A stretch of 64,000 nucleotides of DNA from an uncultured Chthoniobacterales bacterium. Its GTDB lineage: Bacteria; Verrucomicrobiota; Verrucomicrobiia; Chthoniobacterales; UBA10450. The stretch spans positions 25,994 through 89,993 of the forward strand of contig CADCTA010000068.1 of NCBI GenBank assembly GCA_902805675.1, read 5' to 3'. The notes beneath the pieces are model-generated. The model was not told where the DNA came from, searched no databases, and saw nothing but the letters and a program-made list of their open reading frames with translations. Of the stretch, positions 23,101 through 31,767 are shown in pieces (the stretch's first letter is position 1; every line of letters starts with the position of its first letter). The position numbers and the translations under genes were made by a program.

Positions 23101-24706
23101 TGGGAAGGATCGGCACCTTCCACGTTGGCCGCGGCGTCGAGCGGCGCACGAAGATGCGGTGCTTCGCGTCCATCGGCGTGAAGAGCGATTCCGCCTGGCC
23201 GTGGTTCTCCGCGCCGCCGAGGAAGAGCAGTCCGCCCGATTTGAGCGCGAAATGGAAAACGTCGAACACCTGCTTCTGCGCCGAGGTGTTCAGGTAGATC
23301 AGCAGGTTGCGGCACGAGATCATGTCGCAGCGCGAGAAGGGCGCATCCTTCAGCAGGCTGTGCGACGCAAAGAGGACCTTCTCGCGGATCTCCTTCCGCA
23401 CCCGGTAGCGCCCGTGGTCGCGCATGAAGAACTCGCGCAGCCGCTCCGGCGTGACGTCTGCCTCGATCATCGCTGGGTAAAGCCCGTCGCGTGCGGAGGC
23501 GATGGCCTCCTCGTCGATGTCGGTCGCAAAAACTTGGATGCTTGGCGGATCATCCAGCCGCTGTGCGTGCTCGCAGAGCAGCATCGCGATGGAATACGCC
23601 TCTTCGCCTGTCGCGCAGCCCGCCACCCAGATGCGGACTTCGTCGTCCTTCTTCTTGCCTGCGAAGAGCTGCGGGATGTGCGACTCGATCGCGGCAAACG
23701 AGTCGCGATCGCGGAAGAAATGCGTCACCCCGATGAGCAGATCCTGGAGCAGAGCCCGCGCTTCGACCGGGTGGGTGCGGAGGAACTCGACGTACTGCGG
23801 GATCGACTCGAGCGAATTCACCTGCAGTCGCCGCGCGATGCGGCGCAGCACCGTCGCGCGCTTGTAATGCGAGAAATCGTGGCCCGTCTGCGCCCGCACG
23901 TCGGCCAGCACTTTGCCGATCGCCTCTTCGTCTTCGGTCTGGCGCGTCTCGTCGGAAACCGTCTCGCCGCCCGGCGCGTCCACCACCTTCGCGTCCGGCT
24001 CCGCGGCATCGAGAATTTCCGGCGGCAGCCGCATCCGCTGCTCGTTCCCGACGAACTCGGCCAGCTTCGCTGCCATGTCGCCGACCGGCAGCACCCAGTC
24101 CACCATCCCGGTGCTGATCGCCGTCGCCGGCATGCTGTCGAACTCGGCCTCGTTCGGGTCCTGCACGATCGAGAGCCCGCCCTGGGCGCGGATGTGTTTC
24201 AGCCCGATCACGCCATCGGAGTCCGTGCCCGAAAAGATCATGCAGACGGCGCGCTGCCCGTAAGCCTGCGCCAGCGTGCGGAAGAACAGATCGATCGCCA
24301 CGCGCCGGCCCAAACCCTGTTGCGGCGGCACCAGGTCGAGCATGCTGTCGTTAAACGTCAGCTGCTGCCCCGGCGGGATCACGTAGACGTGATTCGGCCG
24401 CACCTTCACCGGCTCGGTGACCTGCATGACCGGCATCGACGTCTTCTGCTGGATGATGTTCGCGAGATGGCTCTCGTGCTCGGGCGAAAGATGCATCACG
24501 ACTACGAACGCGAGCCCGGTCTCGGGGTTCATGTCCGCGAAGAACTGCTGCAGCGGCGCCACGCCGCCGGCCGACGCGCCCAGCCCTACGACCGCCGCCG
24601 GCTCATTCGGATCACGCCGCTTTTGCGCACCGCGGCGAGCGTTCTCGGAAGTCTCGTCAGTCGCGGCGGGATCGAGCGCCTGGCTCGGGGAGTTTTCTTC
24701 AGGCAT
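20123..24706 (-). CDS. CheB-CheR-PAS (multiple)-histidine kinase (NarX/DesK-like HisKA_3 + HATPase) fusion
   Basis: VVGLGASAGGVAPLQQFF (CheB), RIWVAGCATGEEAYSIAMLL (CheR), long coiled coil, PAS boxes, RISQDLHDSLCQELTATAFLL and IAQEAVTNALKHA. Confidence 0.92.
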   Translation of the reverse strand: MPEENSPSQALDPAATDETSENARRGAQKRRDPNEPAAVVGLGASAGGVAPLQQFFADMNPETGLAFVVVMHLSPEHESHLANIIQQKTSMPVMQVTEPVKVRPNHVYVIPPGQQLTFNDSMLDLVPPQQGLGRRVAIDLFFRTLAQAYGQRAVCMIFSGTDSDGVIGLKHIRAQGGLSIVQDPNEAEFDSMPATAISTGMVDWVLPVGDMAAKLAEFVGNEQRMRLPPEILDAAEPDAKVVDAPGGETVSDETRQTEDEEAIGKVLADVRAQTGHDFSHYKRATVLRRIARRLQVNSLESIPQYVEFLRTHPVEARALLQDLLIGVTHFFRDRDSFAAIESHIPQLFAGKKKDDEVRIWVAGCATGEEAYSIAMLLCEHAQRLDDPPSIQVFATDIDEEAIASARDGLYPAMIEADVTPERLREFFMRDHGRYRVRKEIREKVLFASHSLLKDAPFSRCDMISCRNLLIYLNTSAQKQVFDVFHFALKSGGLLFLGGAENHGQAESLFTPMDAKHRIFVRRSTPRPTWKVPILPIRAPLTTGRPVAGWRSRPLPALTPAIAEDAATKSVTAFQAGHARREVLFGELHLRLLEQYGPPSVVVNEGHDIVHLSQSAGRYLHFVAGEPTANITKVVHPELQTELRTALFKAAQTKTAATGSPTRVHLDGGEEVITVVVRPAVADDLAQGFFLVLFEKPADASVVGQGAPSTVISQDADEEIQFLKEQLNATVEQYEGMNEELKASNEELQAINEEMRSATEELETSKEELQSVNEELTTVNHELKSSVEELSKTNADLNNLMASSDIGTIFLDRQLRIHRFTPAAQRVFNLIPADLGRPISDITSTLKYEGFMADVEKVLHDLHTREREVQLANGTWHLTRIAPYRTTEDRIAGVVATFIEITRRKKAEDELRESEARMRRTLEIETVGVIFFTTGGAINDANDAFLRMSGYTREDLARGIVRWDTMTAPEFIEPSKEALAELQRRGKTTTYEKQYIRKDGSRWWGLFSAKALSEEFGVEFIVDVTDRKETQQALAASEERFRTIADNVPQVIWTNDANGDAVYFNRRFFDYTGMTHDELRGPGWQTVVHPDDAPAAIERWQQAFASGAVFDAEYRLRAADGNYRWFLARNVPLRENNGKVMSWFGSATDIQDLKEAQAALTATEEKFRLLVEGAPDYAMFLLDPENNITFWSSGAERVFGWTPEEAIGQKGSLIFVEEDLATRADMKEIEGALREGAAPDRRWHVRKDGTRLWLDGFMRRLNHDDGTLRGFAKVAREATEQKMADEKLRQAHAELEQRVHHRTKELQAMNESLEQEMAQRQKLERQVLEVSENERARISQDLHDSLCQELTATAFLLKSRAKSLAREDPEAGEALIESAEMVNRNAGLARDLARGLHPLELGSGGLVSALRELASRTSQTVTCTCECPRSLRVPSEAIAVNLYRIAQEAVTNALKHAKPTEVVICIERQKDEIHLVITDNGTPRRRGKRGGLGIQMMQYRANVSGGMLKLESKQGKGTRVTCRVPVKQ

Positions 24707-24907
24707 TGGCGTGGTTAGTGTGGCTCACGTTGTTTTAACATACAACGCTGGCGCCATTTAGTTTTGCCACAATACGAACGCGCGAAGGCCGCTCCCCGGT
24801 TTGCTTCGCGCAGAAGGTTTCTGCCGTCGAACTCGCTCGTTTGTTGCAGCCGAAAATTCGCGAAATTTCCAACACTTACACCGGGGGGGTTACGCGATTC
24901 AGCGCTA

Positions 24908-25096
24908 ATGGAAACGCGCGTGATCGAGGTGCCGGTGATCTGCGCGCGTTGTCGTAAGCGTAAGCAGACGCTGCCACTAACCGTCCGCGGCGCCGCCGAT
25001 CCGCTGCCCGTTTACGGCGTCTGCCCGGCTTGCCGGACGTCACCCTCGCCTCGGGTTGCCACGGTGAAGCCGCGTGCAGAGACGGACGCAGCCTGA
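24908..25096 (+). CDS. Small zinc-ribbon-like protein
   Basis: METRVIEVPVICARCRKRKQTLPLTVRGAADPLPVYGVCPACRTSPSPRVATVKPRAETDAA. Confidence 0.6.
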   Translation: METRVIEVPVICARCRKRKQTLPLTVRGAADPLPVYGVCPACRTSPSPRVATVKPRAETDAA

Positions 25097-25197
25097 GTCT
25101 CTCCCGCCGCAATCTCTCGAGCGCATTTCCGCCATGCGATGGATGGCCTGCGGGTCAATTCACATGTGCCGAGGGTTGAAGCGCGAACGCTGAGAGG

Positions 25198-25305
25198 GTA
25201 GGGACATCGCGCTGCGATGTCCGGGCGGCGTGGCAAGCTGGTAGACATCCGCACATCCTCCGCGCGAGCCACGCGCCTCGGACGCCGCAGCGCGGCGTCC
25301 CTACC
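25198..25305. repeat. BIME (inverted REP pair)
   Basis: GTAGGGACATCGCGCTGCGATGTCCGGGCGGCGTGGCAAG...GCCTCGGACGCCGCAGCGCGGCGTCCCTACC. Confidence 0.9.
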
Positions 25306-25440
25306 ATCGGCGGTCTGCTACGCTTCCCATCCATCTGATCGTCTCCCCGTCACCAGCCGACGACCGAAAAATCGCGCCGGACAGGCGAAGTTTCCTGCCT
25401 CCCTCGCTTACCCAAACCTCGACGGAACTGGAGTCCCAGC

Positions 25441-25725
25441 TCAGCTGGCTGCGTGGCCGTAGCGGCTAATACGCGCCTGTGGCGGCGGCGGCGGCGGCGC
25501 CTCACGTAGCGAGCGATCGCTCGGGCGCGCCTCTCCATTCGTCCGCGGCTGTGCGGCAGCTCCCCTGAGGTTGAACCAGGCGGGCGGAAATTGCGCCTCG
25601 AGGACGTGCCGATGATGCAGCAGCACTTCCTGCATTCGGGTGTTATCGACGGTCTCGCCGCATGCGGGGCAGCGATAGGTATTTCCTGTCGCCGCTGCCG
25701 CCGTCCATTTCGGTGTCATTGCCAT
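25441..25725 (-). CDS. Small zinc-ribbon-like protein with Pro-rich tail
   Basis: MAMTPKWTAAAATGNTYRCPACGETVDNTRMQEVLLHHRHVLEAQFPPAWFNLRG... Confidence 0.6.
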   Translation of the reverse strand: MAMTPKWTAAAATGNTYRCPACGETVDNTRMQEVLLHHRHVLEAQFPPAWFNLRGAAAQPRTNGEARPSDRSLREAPPPPPPQARISRYGHAAS

Positions 25726-25729
25726 AAAG

Positions 25730-26308
25730 CTAAGTGGGTGGATTGGCGCCGTGGGTCGGCGCAAAGTTGTGGAGATGCGCGATGACGTTCTGAATCGCCG
25801 CGCGGAATCCCGTCGACCGGCCGTCGCGTGGCTTCGAGGCCGTTGATTGTGCCGGGAGATGCGGGCGCCTTCTCACCGTCCAGACTCGGCCTTGGTGTGT
25901 CACGGTGACGTCGCCGGGAGGAGCATCTGGCAGCGGTTCTGGCGGGACGACGGCCTCCCACCAATCCGGTCCCGCATTGCAGTGCAAACCGGGGCAGCGC
26001 AGTCGGAGCGACCCGGAGGAACGCGTTCCGCCGACGATCGGGATCTCCCAGCCATCGAAAACATCTCCGCAGGCAAGACAGCGCCGCTTGTCGGACAACT
26101 TTGTCCAAGGGCGAGCAGTATCGAGCCGCCGCAAGACTCGCAGCCGATGCTCCGAGGAGAGATCCAAGTCGAGTAGGGGCTCGATCACACTGTCATCTTG
26201 CGCGGACGACGGAGAATCGACAATCGGTCGCCGCTCCGATTCGGCTCTAGGAATAATTAGTACGCCGACGGCACGGATCGTCAGTTGGCATCCACTGCGT
26301 TTGGTCAA
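25730..26308 (-). CDS. Zinc-ribbon-like protein of unknown function (paralogue of 17179-17745)
   Basis: RRCLACGDVFDGWEIPIVGGTRSSGSLRLRCPGLHCNAGPDWW...VTVTHQGRVWTVRRRP; start codon uncertain. Confidence 0.7.
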   Translation of the reverse strand: MTKRSGCQLTIRAVGVLIIPRAESERRPIVDSPSSAQDDSVIEPLLDLDLSSEHRLRVLRRLDTARPWTKLSDKRRCLACGDVFDGWEIPIVGGTRSSGSLRLRCPGLHCNAGPDWWEAVVPPEPLPDAPPGDVTVTHQGRVWTVRRRPHLPAQSTASKPRDGRSTGFRAAIQNVIAHLHNFAPTHGANPPT

Positions 26309-26385
26309 CGAATCGCGGGAACTGTCGGTACGGCGTCGTTCACGTTCTGAGGAGCAAAGAGGCCGCTCGGCGCGTTTAAGGGGCG

Positions 26386-27675
26386 ATGAAGCTTCCGTTT
26401 CGCCGCCGGCCGAGGCCGAACCTGCGGATGTTGCTCGGCTCCGCGTTGATCGGCAGCGCTGCGACGGTCGGGCTTCAAACGTTGTTTGGCCGGCAGTCGC
26501 GCATCCGGCACCCGATCACGACCGATTACGCGGTGGGCGACGCCGGCTTCACGCGCATCGTCAGCCAGCTTCTCTCCGCGCCATTGGTGGGTGGCAATAA
26601 AGTCACCGCACTGCAAAACGGCGAAGAAATCTTTCCTGCCATGCTCGCGAGCATCCGCTCCGCGCGACGCACCGTGACATTTGAGAGCTTCCTCTGGGCG
26701 CGCGGTGCCGTCGTGGACCAATTCGCATCAGCACTGGCGGAACGCGCCCGCGCCGGCGTGAAGGTCCACTTCCTGCAGGACGCTTTCGGCTGTCTCGCGC
26801 CGTTCGGTCGCGCGATGAACGAAATGCGGCGCGCCGGCGTGCAGGTGGAGTTGTTCCGGGTCGCACATCCGTTGCGGCTGAATAATCGCTCGCACAACAA
26901 GCTCCTCGTGATCGACGGACAGGAAGGCTACATCGGCGGCGTCTGCCTCTCGGATGACTGGCAGGGCAACGGCCAGACGCCCGGATTCTGGCGCGAGACG
27001 CATTACCGCGTGCACGGGCCGGCAGTGGCGCAACTTCAGAGCGGGTTCATGGCGCACTGGATCGAGCAACGTGGCGAGGTGCTGCAGGGCGACGCCTACT
27101 TTCCCGAGCTGGAGCGCTGCGGCGAAGATTGCTGCCAGGTTTTCACCACCTCAGCGGGGGACCGGTTCGACAGCGCCCGCCTCATGCTCCTGCTCTCGAT
27201 CGCCGCGGCCCGACAGAGCATCCGCATCGCGAACATCTTTTTCATTCCCGATAACCTCCTGCGCGACGCGCTGGTCGATGCGCTCCGGCGCGGTGTGCAC
27301 GTGGAAGTGATCGTGCCCGGCCCGGACCTCGATGCGCAGACGCCGCGCTCCGTCGGCAAGGCACGCTGGCGGCCATTGCTGGAAGCGGGCGCGTGCTTCT
27401 ACGAGTACCAGCCCGCGCGTTATCACTGCAAGTATCTCACGGTGGATGATTGCTGGAGCTCGGTCGGCTCCGCGAATCTCGATGACCGTGCGCTGGTGCG
27501 AAACGAAGAGGCCAACCTCAACGTCTTCAGCCGTCGCTTCGCCGCCGCGCAGGTGCGCGTCTTCGAAGAAGACAAAAGCCGCTCACGCGAGATCACGCTC
27601 GACGACTGGCGGCACCGCCCCACGCACGAGAAGATCAGGGGCGCAGCCGGTGCGTTGGCGCGGTCACAGATATAG
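26386..27675 (+). CDS. Phospholipase D-like / cardiolipin synthase-type protein
   Basis: Two HKD motifs: RSHNKLLVIDGQEGYIGG and YHCKYLTVDDCWSSVGSANLDDRAL. Confidence 0.9.
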   Translation: MKLPFRRRPRPNLRMLLGSALIGSAATVGLQTLFGRQSRIRHPITTDYAVGDAGFTRIVSQLLSAPLVGGNKVTALQNGEEIFPAMLASIRSARRTVTFESFLWARGAVVDQFASALAERARAGVKVHFLQDAFGCLAPFGRAMNEMRRAGVQVELFRVAHPLRLNNRSHNKLLVIDGQEGYIGGVCLSDDWQGNGQTPGFWRETHYRVHGPAVAQLQSGFMAHWIEQRGEVLQGDAYFPELERCGEDCCQVFTTSAGDRFDSARLMLLLSIAAARQSIRIANIFFIPDNLLRDALVDALRRGVHVEVIVPGPDLDAQTPRSVGKARWRPLLEAGACFYEYQPARYHCKYLTVDDCWSSVGSANLDDRALVRNEEANLNVFSRRFAAAQVRVFEEDKSRSREITLDDWRHRPTHEKIRGAAGALARSQI

Positions 27676-27900
27676 CTCGGGTGGCCGTGCGCTGTATCGC
27701 GAGCAACGGGCGAGTCCGAACAGATTGTGACTTCTCGGGCCTCCGGGCATCAGCACGACCTCGACGCAGTTCTCCTTCTTCTGGTTGAAGATCTCGTAAG
27801 CGCGGTGCCCCCGGAGAGCGGGAGGCGATGCGAGATGATGTCGTCGAGGTTGATCTCGCGGCGCTCCAAGTGGCCGATGTTTCGGGGCGATAGTCTTGAA
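27664..27900 (-). pseudogene. C-terminal remnant of a zinc-dependent alcohol dehydrogenase, frameshifted
   Basis: GHLERREINLDDIISHRLPLSGG in one frame, HRAYEIFNQKKENCVEVVLMPGG in the next; together the usual family C-terminus. Confidence 0.7.
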
Positions 27901-27940
27901 GATCACTGGACGGACGGCCAGCTGCCGGTCGTCGCCCGGG

Positions 27941-28012
27941 GCCAGACTTCGCGCTCGATGGCGCGAAGTCTGGCAGCCCGGACGAACAATCGCCGAGGCG
28001 ACAGATGTCGCC
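27941..28012. repeat. Second REP-like palindrome group
   Basis: GCCAGACTTCGCGC-TCGATG-GCGCGAAGTCTGGC (perfect 14-bp stem, 27941-27974) and GGCGACA-GA-TGTCGCC (27997-28012). Confidence 0.7.
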
Positions 28013-28023
28013 CCGTTTTCGAC

Positions 28024-28407
28024 TTAGGCGCGGGCGGTCACGTGCGCGCCACGCGGGTGCCGTTCTGTCACCGCGCTGGTGAGGACGATCAGGATGCCGA
28101 CGATCAGATGCGGCATCCATGCGTTCGAGGGCCGATTCGCAAATCCGAAGATCCACGGCGACGCGGCAAGGACGATGCCCGCAACATAGTCGTTCATCAG
28201 GTGCATGCGCATCGGCATCATCTTGGCCAACCCCAGTTCGTAGTTGGTCATGAGCGCCTGGAGTAGCGTGATGACCGCTACGACGCGTGGCACCCAGACA
28301 GCCGCGCCGCCTTCGTCAGCGAAGCCGAAAAGGTTGGGCGCGATGAAGAGGAGAATGGCGCCGAGGTAATCGGTCAGCCCGTGGACGAATGTTGGAATGA
28401 ATTTCAT
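28024..28407 (-). CDS. SPW-repeat family membrane protein
   Basis: MKFIPTFVHGLTDYLGAILLFIAPNLFGF...NDYVAGIVLAASPWIFGFANRPSNAWMPHLIVGILIV. Confidence 0.8.
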   Translation of the reverse strand: MKFIPTFVHGLTDYLGAILLFIAPNLFGFADEGGAAVWVPRVVAVITLLQALMTNYELGLAKMMPMRMHLMNDYVAGIVLAASPWIFGFANRPSNAWMPHLIVGILIVLTSAVTERHPRGAHVTARA

Positions 28408-28599
28408 GTGGTTTCTTTGTTGAAGTTGTTTGGTTGAATCTGCCGGTTTGCTATCCCGAGAACGTCGCTGCCGCTGGCTGCGGACTGCTCGTTAGGCCGA
28501 CAATCACGAAGATAGGAATTCTCCTGATGGCGCGGTCGGGAGCGAGCCGTACCGGCTCCTCGGGTCCGGCCTGCCGGCGTGCTGCGTTTCCGTATTTTG

Positions 28600-28836
28600 A
28601 TGGAGACGCCGCTGATCGAGCTGGATGGCGAGCGCTTCTGCCTGACGGTGCCGATAAAGGAGGCAACGGCATTCGCATTGGGCTGGTCCGACCTCGGCTG
28701 TACGGCGCCGCCAGACGCGCTTCGTCAGGCGGTTGGCATTCTCGTCATCGATGCGCTGCAGTTCTCGGAGGAGTGGCGCCTCGCGGGCATGGTCAGCACG
28801 TGTCTCGCCCTCAAATGGCCTGACGGCATTTCGTAG
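28600..28836 (+). CDS. Small uncharacterised protein, paralogue A
   Basis: METPLIELDGERFCLTVPIKEATAFALGWSDLGCTAPPDALRQAVGILVIDALQFSEEWRLAGMVSTCLALKWPDGIS; aligns with 34672-34911 and 35005-35229. Confidence 0.75.
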   Translation: METPLIELDGERFCLTVPIKEATAFALGWSDLGCTAPPDALRQAVGILVIDALQFSEEWRLAGMVSTCLALKWPDGIS

Positions 28837-28868
28837 CGTCGTCCGGGGAGCAGCCGCGTTCGAAATAG

Positions 28869-29627
28869 ATGGCACGTCGACCAAATCTCGGGCCGATCCA
28901 GAGCCTCCGCGCGTTCGTGAGAGTTGCGCTCCCGGTGATCTTCGCGCTCGCCCTCTTTGCGCCGGCGGACGCGGACGCGAAGAGCCGCCGCCGCAAAGAC
29001 AAGCGATCGTACTTCGTGCGCACGATCCTGAAATCGGCAGCGGTCGCGCCGTTCTCCACCGTCATCATCGATCCCGGCCCTGGTGGGGTGGATCCGGGCG
29101 GGATTCGGCAGAACTTCATCCCCGAGAAGGGGGTGGCACTGGATGTAGCGAAGCGTCTGCAGAAGAGCCTGAAACGATCCGGGCTCAACACTTCGATGAC
29201 TCGCTCCGATGACCGGTTCATCCCGCTCGATGCGCGCGTAGCCTTCGCGAACTCATACCGCGACGCGATCTTCCTCAGCATCCACTTCAATTCGGCCCCG
29301 CGCCGGGCAGTCCGAGGCGTCGAGACCTACTACGCGGCGCCGACCGAAGCGGTGCTGGCGGCGCGCATTCAGCGGAACATCGCGGCGACGACCACGGGCG
29401 GGAATCGCGGCGTGAAACGCGCGGGGTTTCGTGTCCTGCGCAACACGAAGATGCGAGCCGTTCTCGCCGAGTGCGGCTTTCTCACCAATCCGCAGGATGT
29501 CGCCCTGGCGGTGAACCCGCGCTATCGCCAGATGCTCGCGGACCAGATCGCGCGAGCCGTCGTGGAAGAGCGCAATGCGGTTCGTGCGGTAACGCAGGCG
29601 AGCGCACCACGTGTGACGCGGTTCTAG
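28869..29627 (+). CDS. N-acetylmuramoyl-L-alanine amidase (Amidase_3)
   Basis: VIIDPGPGGVDPGGIRQNFIPEKGVALDVAKRL...LSIHFNSA...LRNTKMRAVLAECGFLTNPQD. Confidence 0.92.
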   Translation: MARRPNLGPIQSLRAFVRVALPVIFALALFAPADADAKSRRRKDKRSYFVRTILKSAAVAPFSTVIIDPGPGGVDPGGIRQNFIPEKGVALDVAKRLQKSLKRSGLNTSMTRSDDRFIPLDARVAFANSYRDAIFLSIHFNSAPRRAVRGVETYYAAPTEAVLAARIQRNIAATTTGGNRGVKRAGFRVLRNTKMRAVLAECGFLTNPQDVALAVNPRYRQMLADQIARAVVEERNAVRAVTQASAPRVTRF

Positions 29628-29676
29628 AGTCGAAATCCTACGGCGTGGCTGCCCGTCGCGCGCGATTCGGAGGTGA

Positions 29677-30639
29677 ATGCAACGACGTGACATTGCGGTG
29701 GTGGGCGCTTCGACCGGGGGAGTGGAGGCGCTGCGTATTTTCGTCGAAAATCTGCCCGCAGATTATCCCGGGACAATCTTCGTGACCATGCACGTGGGGC
29801 AGGTCAGCCTCCTGCCGGAGATCCTCGCGCGCTCTGGGAAGGTGCCGACGAGCGCCGCCGAAGACGGGGTGCGCTACGAGCCGAATCACATCTACGTCGC
29901 GCCGCCAAATCGCCACCTCGTGATCAACGATGGCCACATGAAACTCTCCGCCGGGGCGAAGGAGAACGGCCACCGGCCGGCAGTCGACGCGCTTTTCCGC
30001 AGCGCAGCGCGTGAGCTGCGCTCGCGAGTGGCCGGCGTGGTCCTGAGCGGAGCGCTGGACGACGGGGCGGCAGGGTTGTTCGCAGTGAAGTCGCGCAACG
30101 GCGTTGCGATCGTCCAGGACCCGAAGGAAGCCGCCGCACCCGACATGCCGCTGAATGCGATGAAGAATGTGACGGTTGATTATATTCTGCCGGTCGCGCA
30201 GATCCCAAGCTTGCTGGCGGAACTCGCCCACGCCGAAGCAGGCGAGACGGAGGGGGGCATCGAGGCCGGCGAGATGAAACTGGAAAAGGAGGAGCTCGTC
30301 TCCGATCCGCCGTCGTCCCTTAAGCAGATTTCGATGGCCTGTCCGGAATGCGACGGTCCGCTCTACGAAACCGCGGAGGGACAACTGGCGCATTTCCAAT
30401 GCAATGTCGGGCACGCGTTCTCGCCCGTCAGCCTGAGTGCCGCGCATGGCGAAGCGCTCGAGCGTGCGCTCTGGGTGGCAGTTCGCACGCTCAACGAGCG
30501 GATCACACTGCACCGCGAGATGCTGAGGAAAAATGATCGGAACGCCGGGCAGGAGGCGCTGTTCCGCCGGCTGGAAGAGTCGGTCAAGATCGCGGAGCAA
30601 GACGTCCAGCTCCTACGGCAGATCATCGAGCGGATTTAG
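29677..30639 (+). CDS. CheB methylesterase-domain protein with C-terminal Cys-rich extension
   Basis: DIAVVGASTGGVEALRIFVENLP...FVTMHVGQ...GVVLSGALDDGAAGL; CPECDGPLYETAEGQLAHFQCNVGHAFS. Confidence 0.88.
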   Translation: MQRRDIAVVGASTGGVEALRIFVENLPADYPGTIFVTMHVGQVSLLPEILARSGKVPTSAAEDGVRYEPNHIYVAPPNRHLVINDGHMKLSAGAKENGHRPAVDALFRSAARELRSRVAGVVLSGALDDGAAGLFAVKSRNGVAIVQDPKEAAAPDMPLNAMKNVTVDYILPVAQIPSLLAELAHAEAGETEGGIEAGEMKLEKEELVSDPPSSLKQISMACPECDGPLYETAEGQLAHFQCNVGHAFSPVSLSAAHGEALERALWVAVRTLNERITLHREMLRKNDRNAGQEALFRRLEESVKIAEQDVQLLRQIIERI

Positions 30640-30735
30640 CGCAAGCGGACGAGTGTCTCGTGCCCGCGACGCGGCAGCTGATTTTAGACGACTAGGATCC
30701 CGGCGGATTGCGTTCCCTCAAACGGGGGAACAAGC

Positions 30736-31591
30736 ATGGGTTCAGGGAACGGGAAGCACACGAAAGCGCGCGGGCGGCCATCGCGAAACGGGACGCCTGG
30801 GCTGATGATGATCGGCGGCCGCGAAGATCGGACGGCGAGAAAGCGATCCTGCAGGAAGTGGCGCGGCGCGTCGGGCAGGGGAAGCTGGTGGTCAGCACCG
30901 TCGCGTCGAGCGAGCGGGACGGGCTCGTCGAGGTTTACGAGAGAGCCTTCACTGATCTCGGGGTGAAGCGGATTCACAATCTCGAGATCGCCACGCGCGA
31001 GGAAGCGACGCAGGCGGACAAGATCAAAGAGGTGGAAGGCGCGCAGGGTTTCTTCTTCACCGGCGGCGACCAGCTCAAGATCACGAGCCAGATCGGCGAC
31101 ACGCCGATTCACGAGGAGTTGAGCAGCATCATCGCGCGCGGCGGCATTGTCGCCGGGACATCAGCGGGAGCGTCTGCCATGTGCGAGACGATGCTGGTGA
31201 GCGTGTCGGGCGCGAGTCGCATCGGGTCGATGATTCGCTCCGTATGTCGCCGGGTCTGGCGATGATTCCGGACGTGATCGTCGATCAGCATTTCGCGGAG
31301 CGCGGGCGGCTGGGCCGGCTACTCGGGGCTGTGGCGCACAATCCGAAAAGCCTCGGCATCGGGATCGACGAAGACACTGCGGTCCTAGTCGAGCCCAACC
31401 GGCAGCTGGAGGTCTTCGGCTCCGGAGCTGTCTACATCATCGATGGGCGCGAGGTCACAGCGTCGAACATCACCGACGCGAGGCCGGATCAGACGTTGTC
31501 GATGTTCGGAGTGACGCTGCACGTGCTCAGCGCCGGCGATCGCTTCGATCTCGGAACGCACACGCCGATGCGCGGCGGTATTCGGACCTAA
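30736..31591 (+). pseudogene. Cyanophycinase-like gene with two apparent frameshifts
   Basis: Segments lie in different frames: TPGLMMIGGREDR / DGEKAILQEVARRVGQGKLVVSTVAS...AGTSAGASAMCETMLVS / GRESHRVDDSLRMSPGLAMIPDVIVDQHFAERGRLGRLLGAVA... Confidence 0.8.
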
Positions 31592-31767
31592 CGATCCGCG
31601 CGTGGCCGTGGCGCGCCTTGCGCTGGGACAGCGGACGCTGGCAGCGTCACGCGAGCGTTTGCCGCGACTGTGGCGGCCGGCCGCCATGTTGCAGCGGTGC
31701 GTCGCTTACAAGTGGCCGGCGTTGCAGCCGGAGTGAGGCGGCGCACCTCCCGCCATCACCTGCGTTG

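Noticed and set aside
21083-24718. Long plus-strand ORFs (566 aa, 638 aa) antisense to the CheB-CheR kinase
   Set aside because: Shadow ORFs typical of high-GC coding DNA; Arg/His/Val-rich translations without recognisable motifs, while the opposite strand has clear domain motifs.
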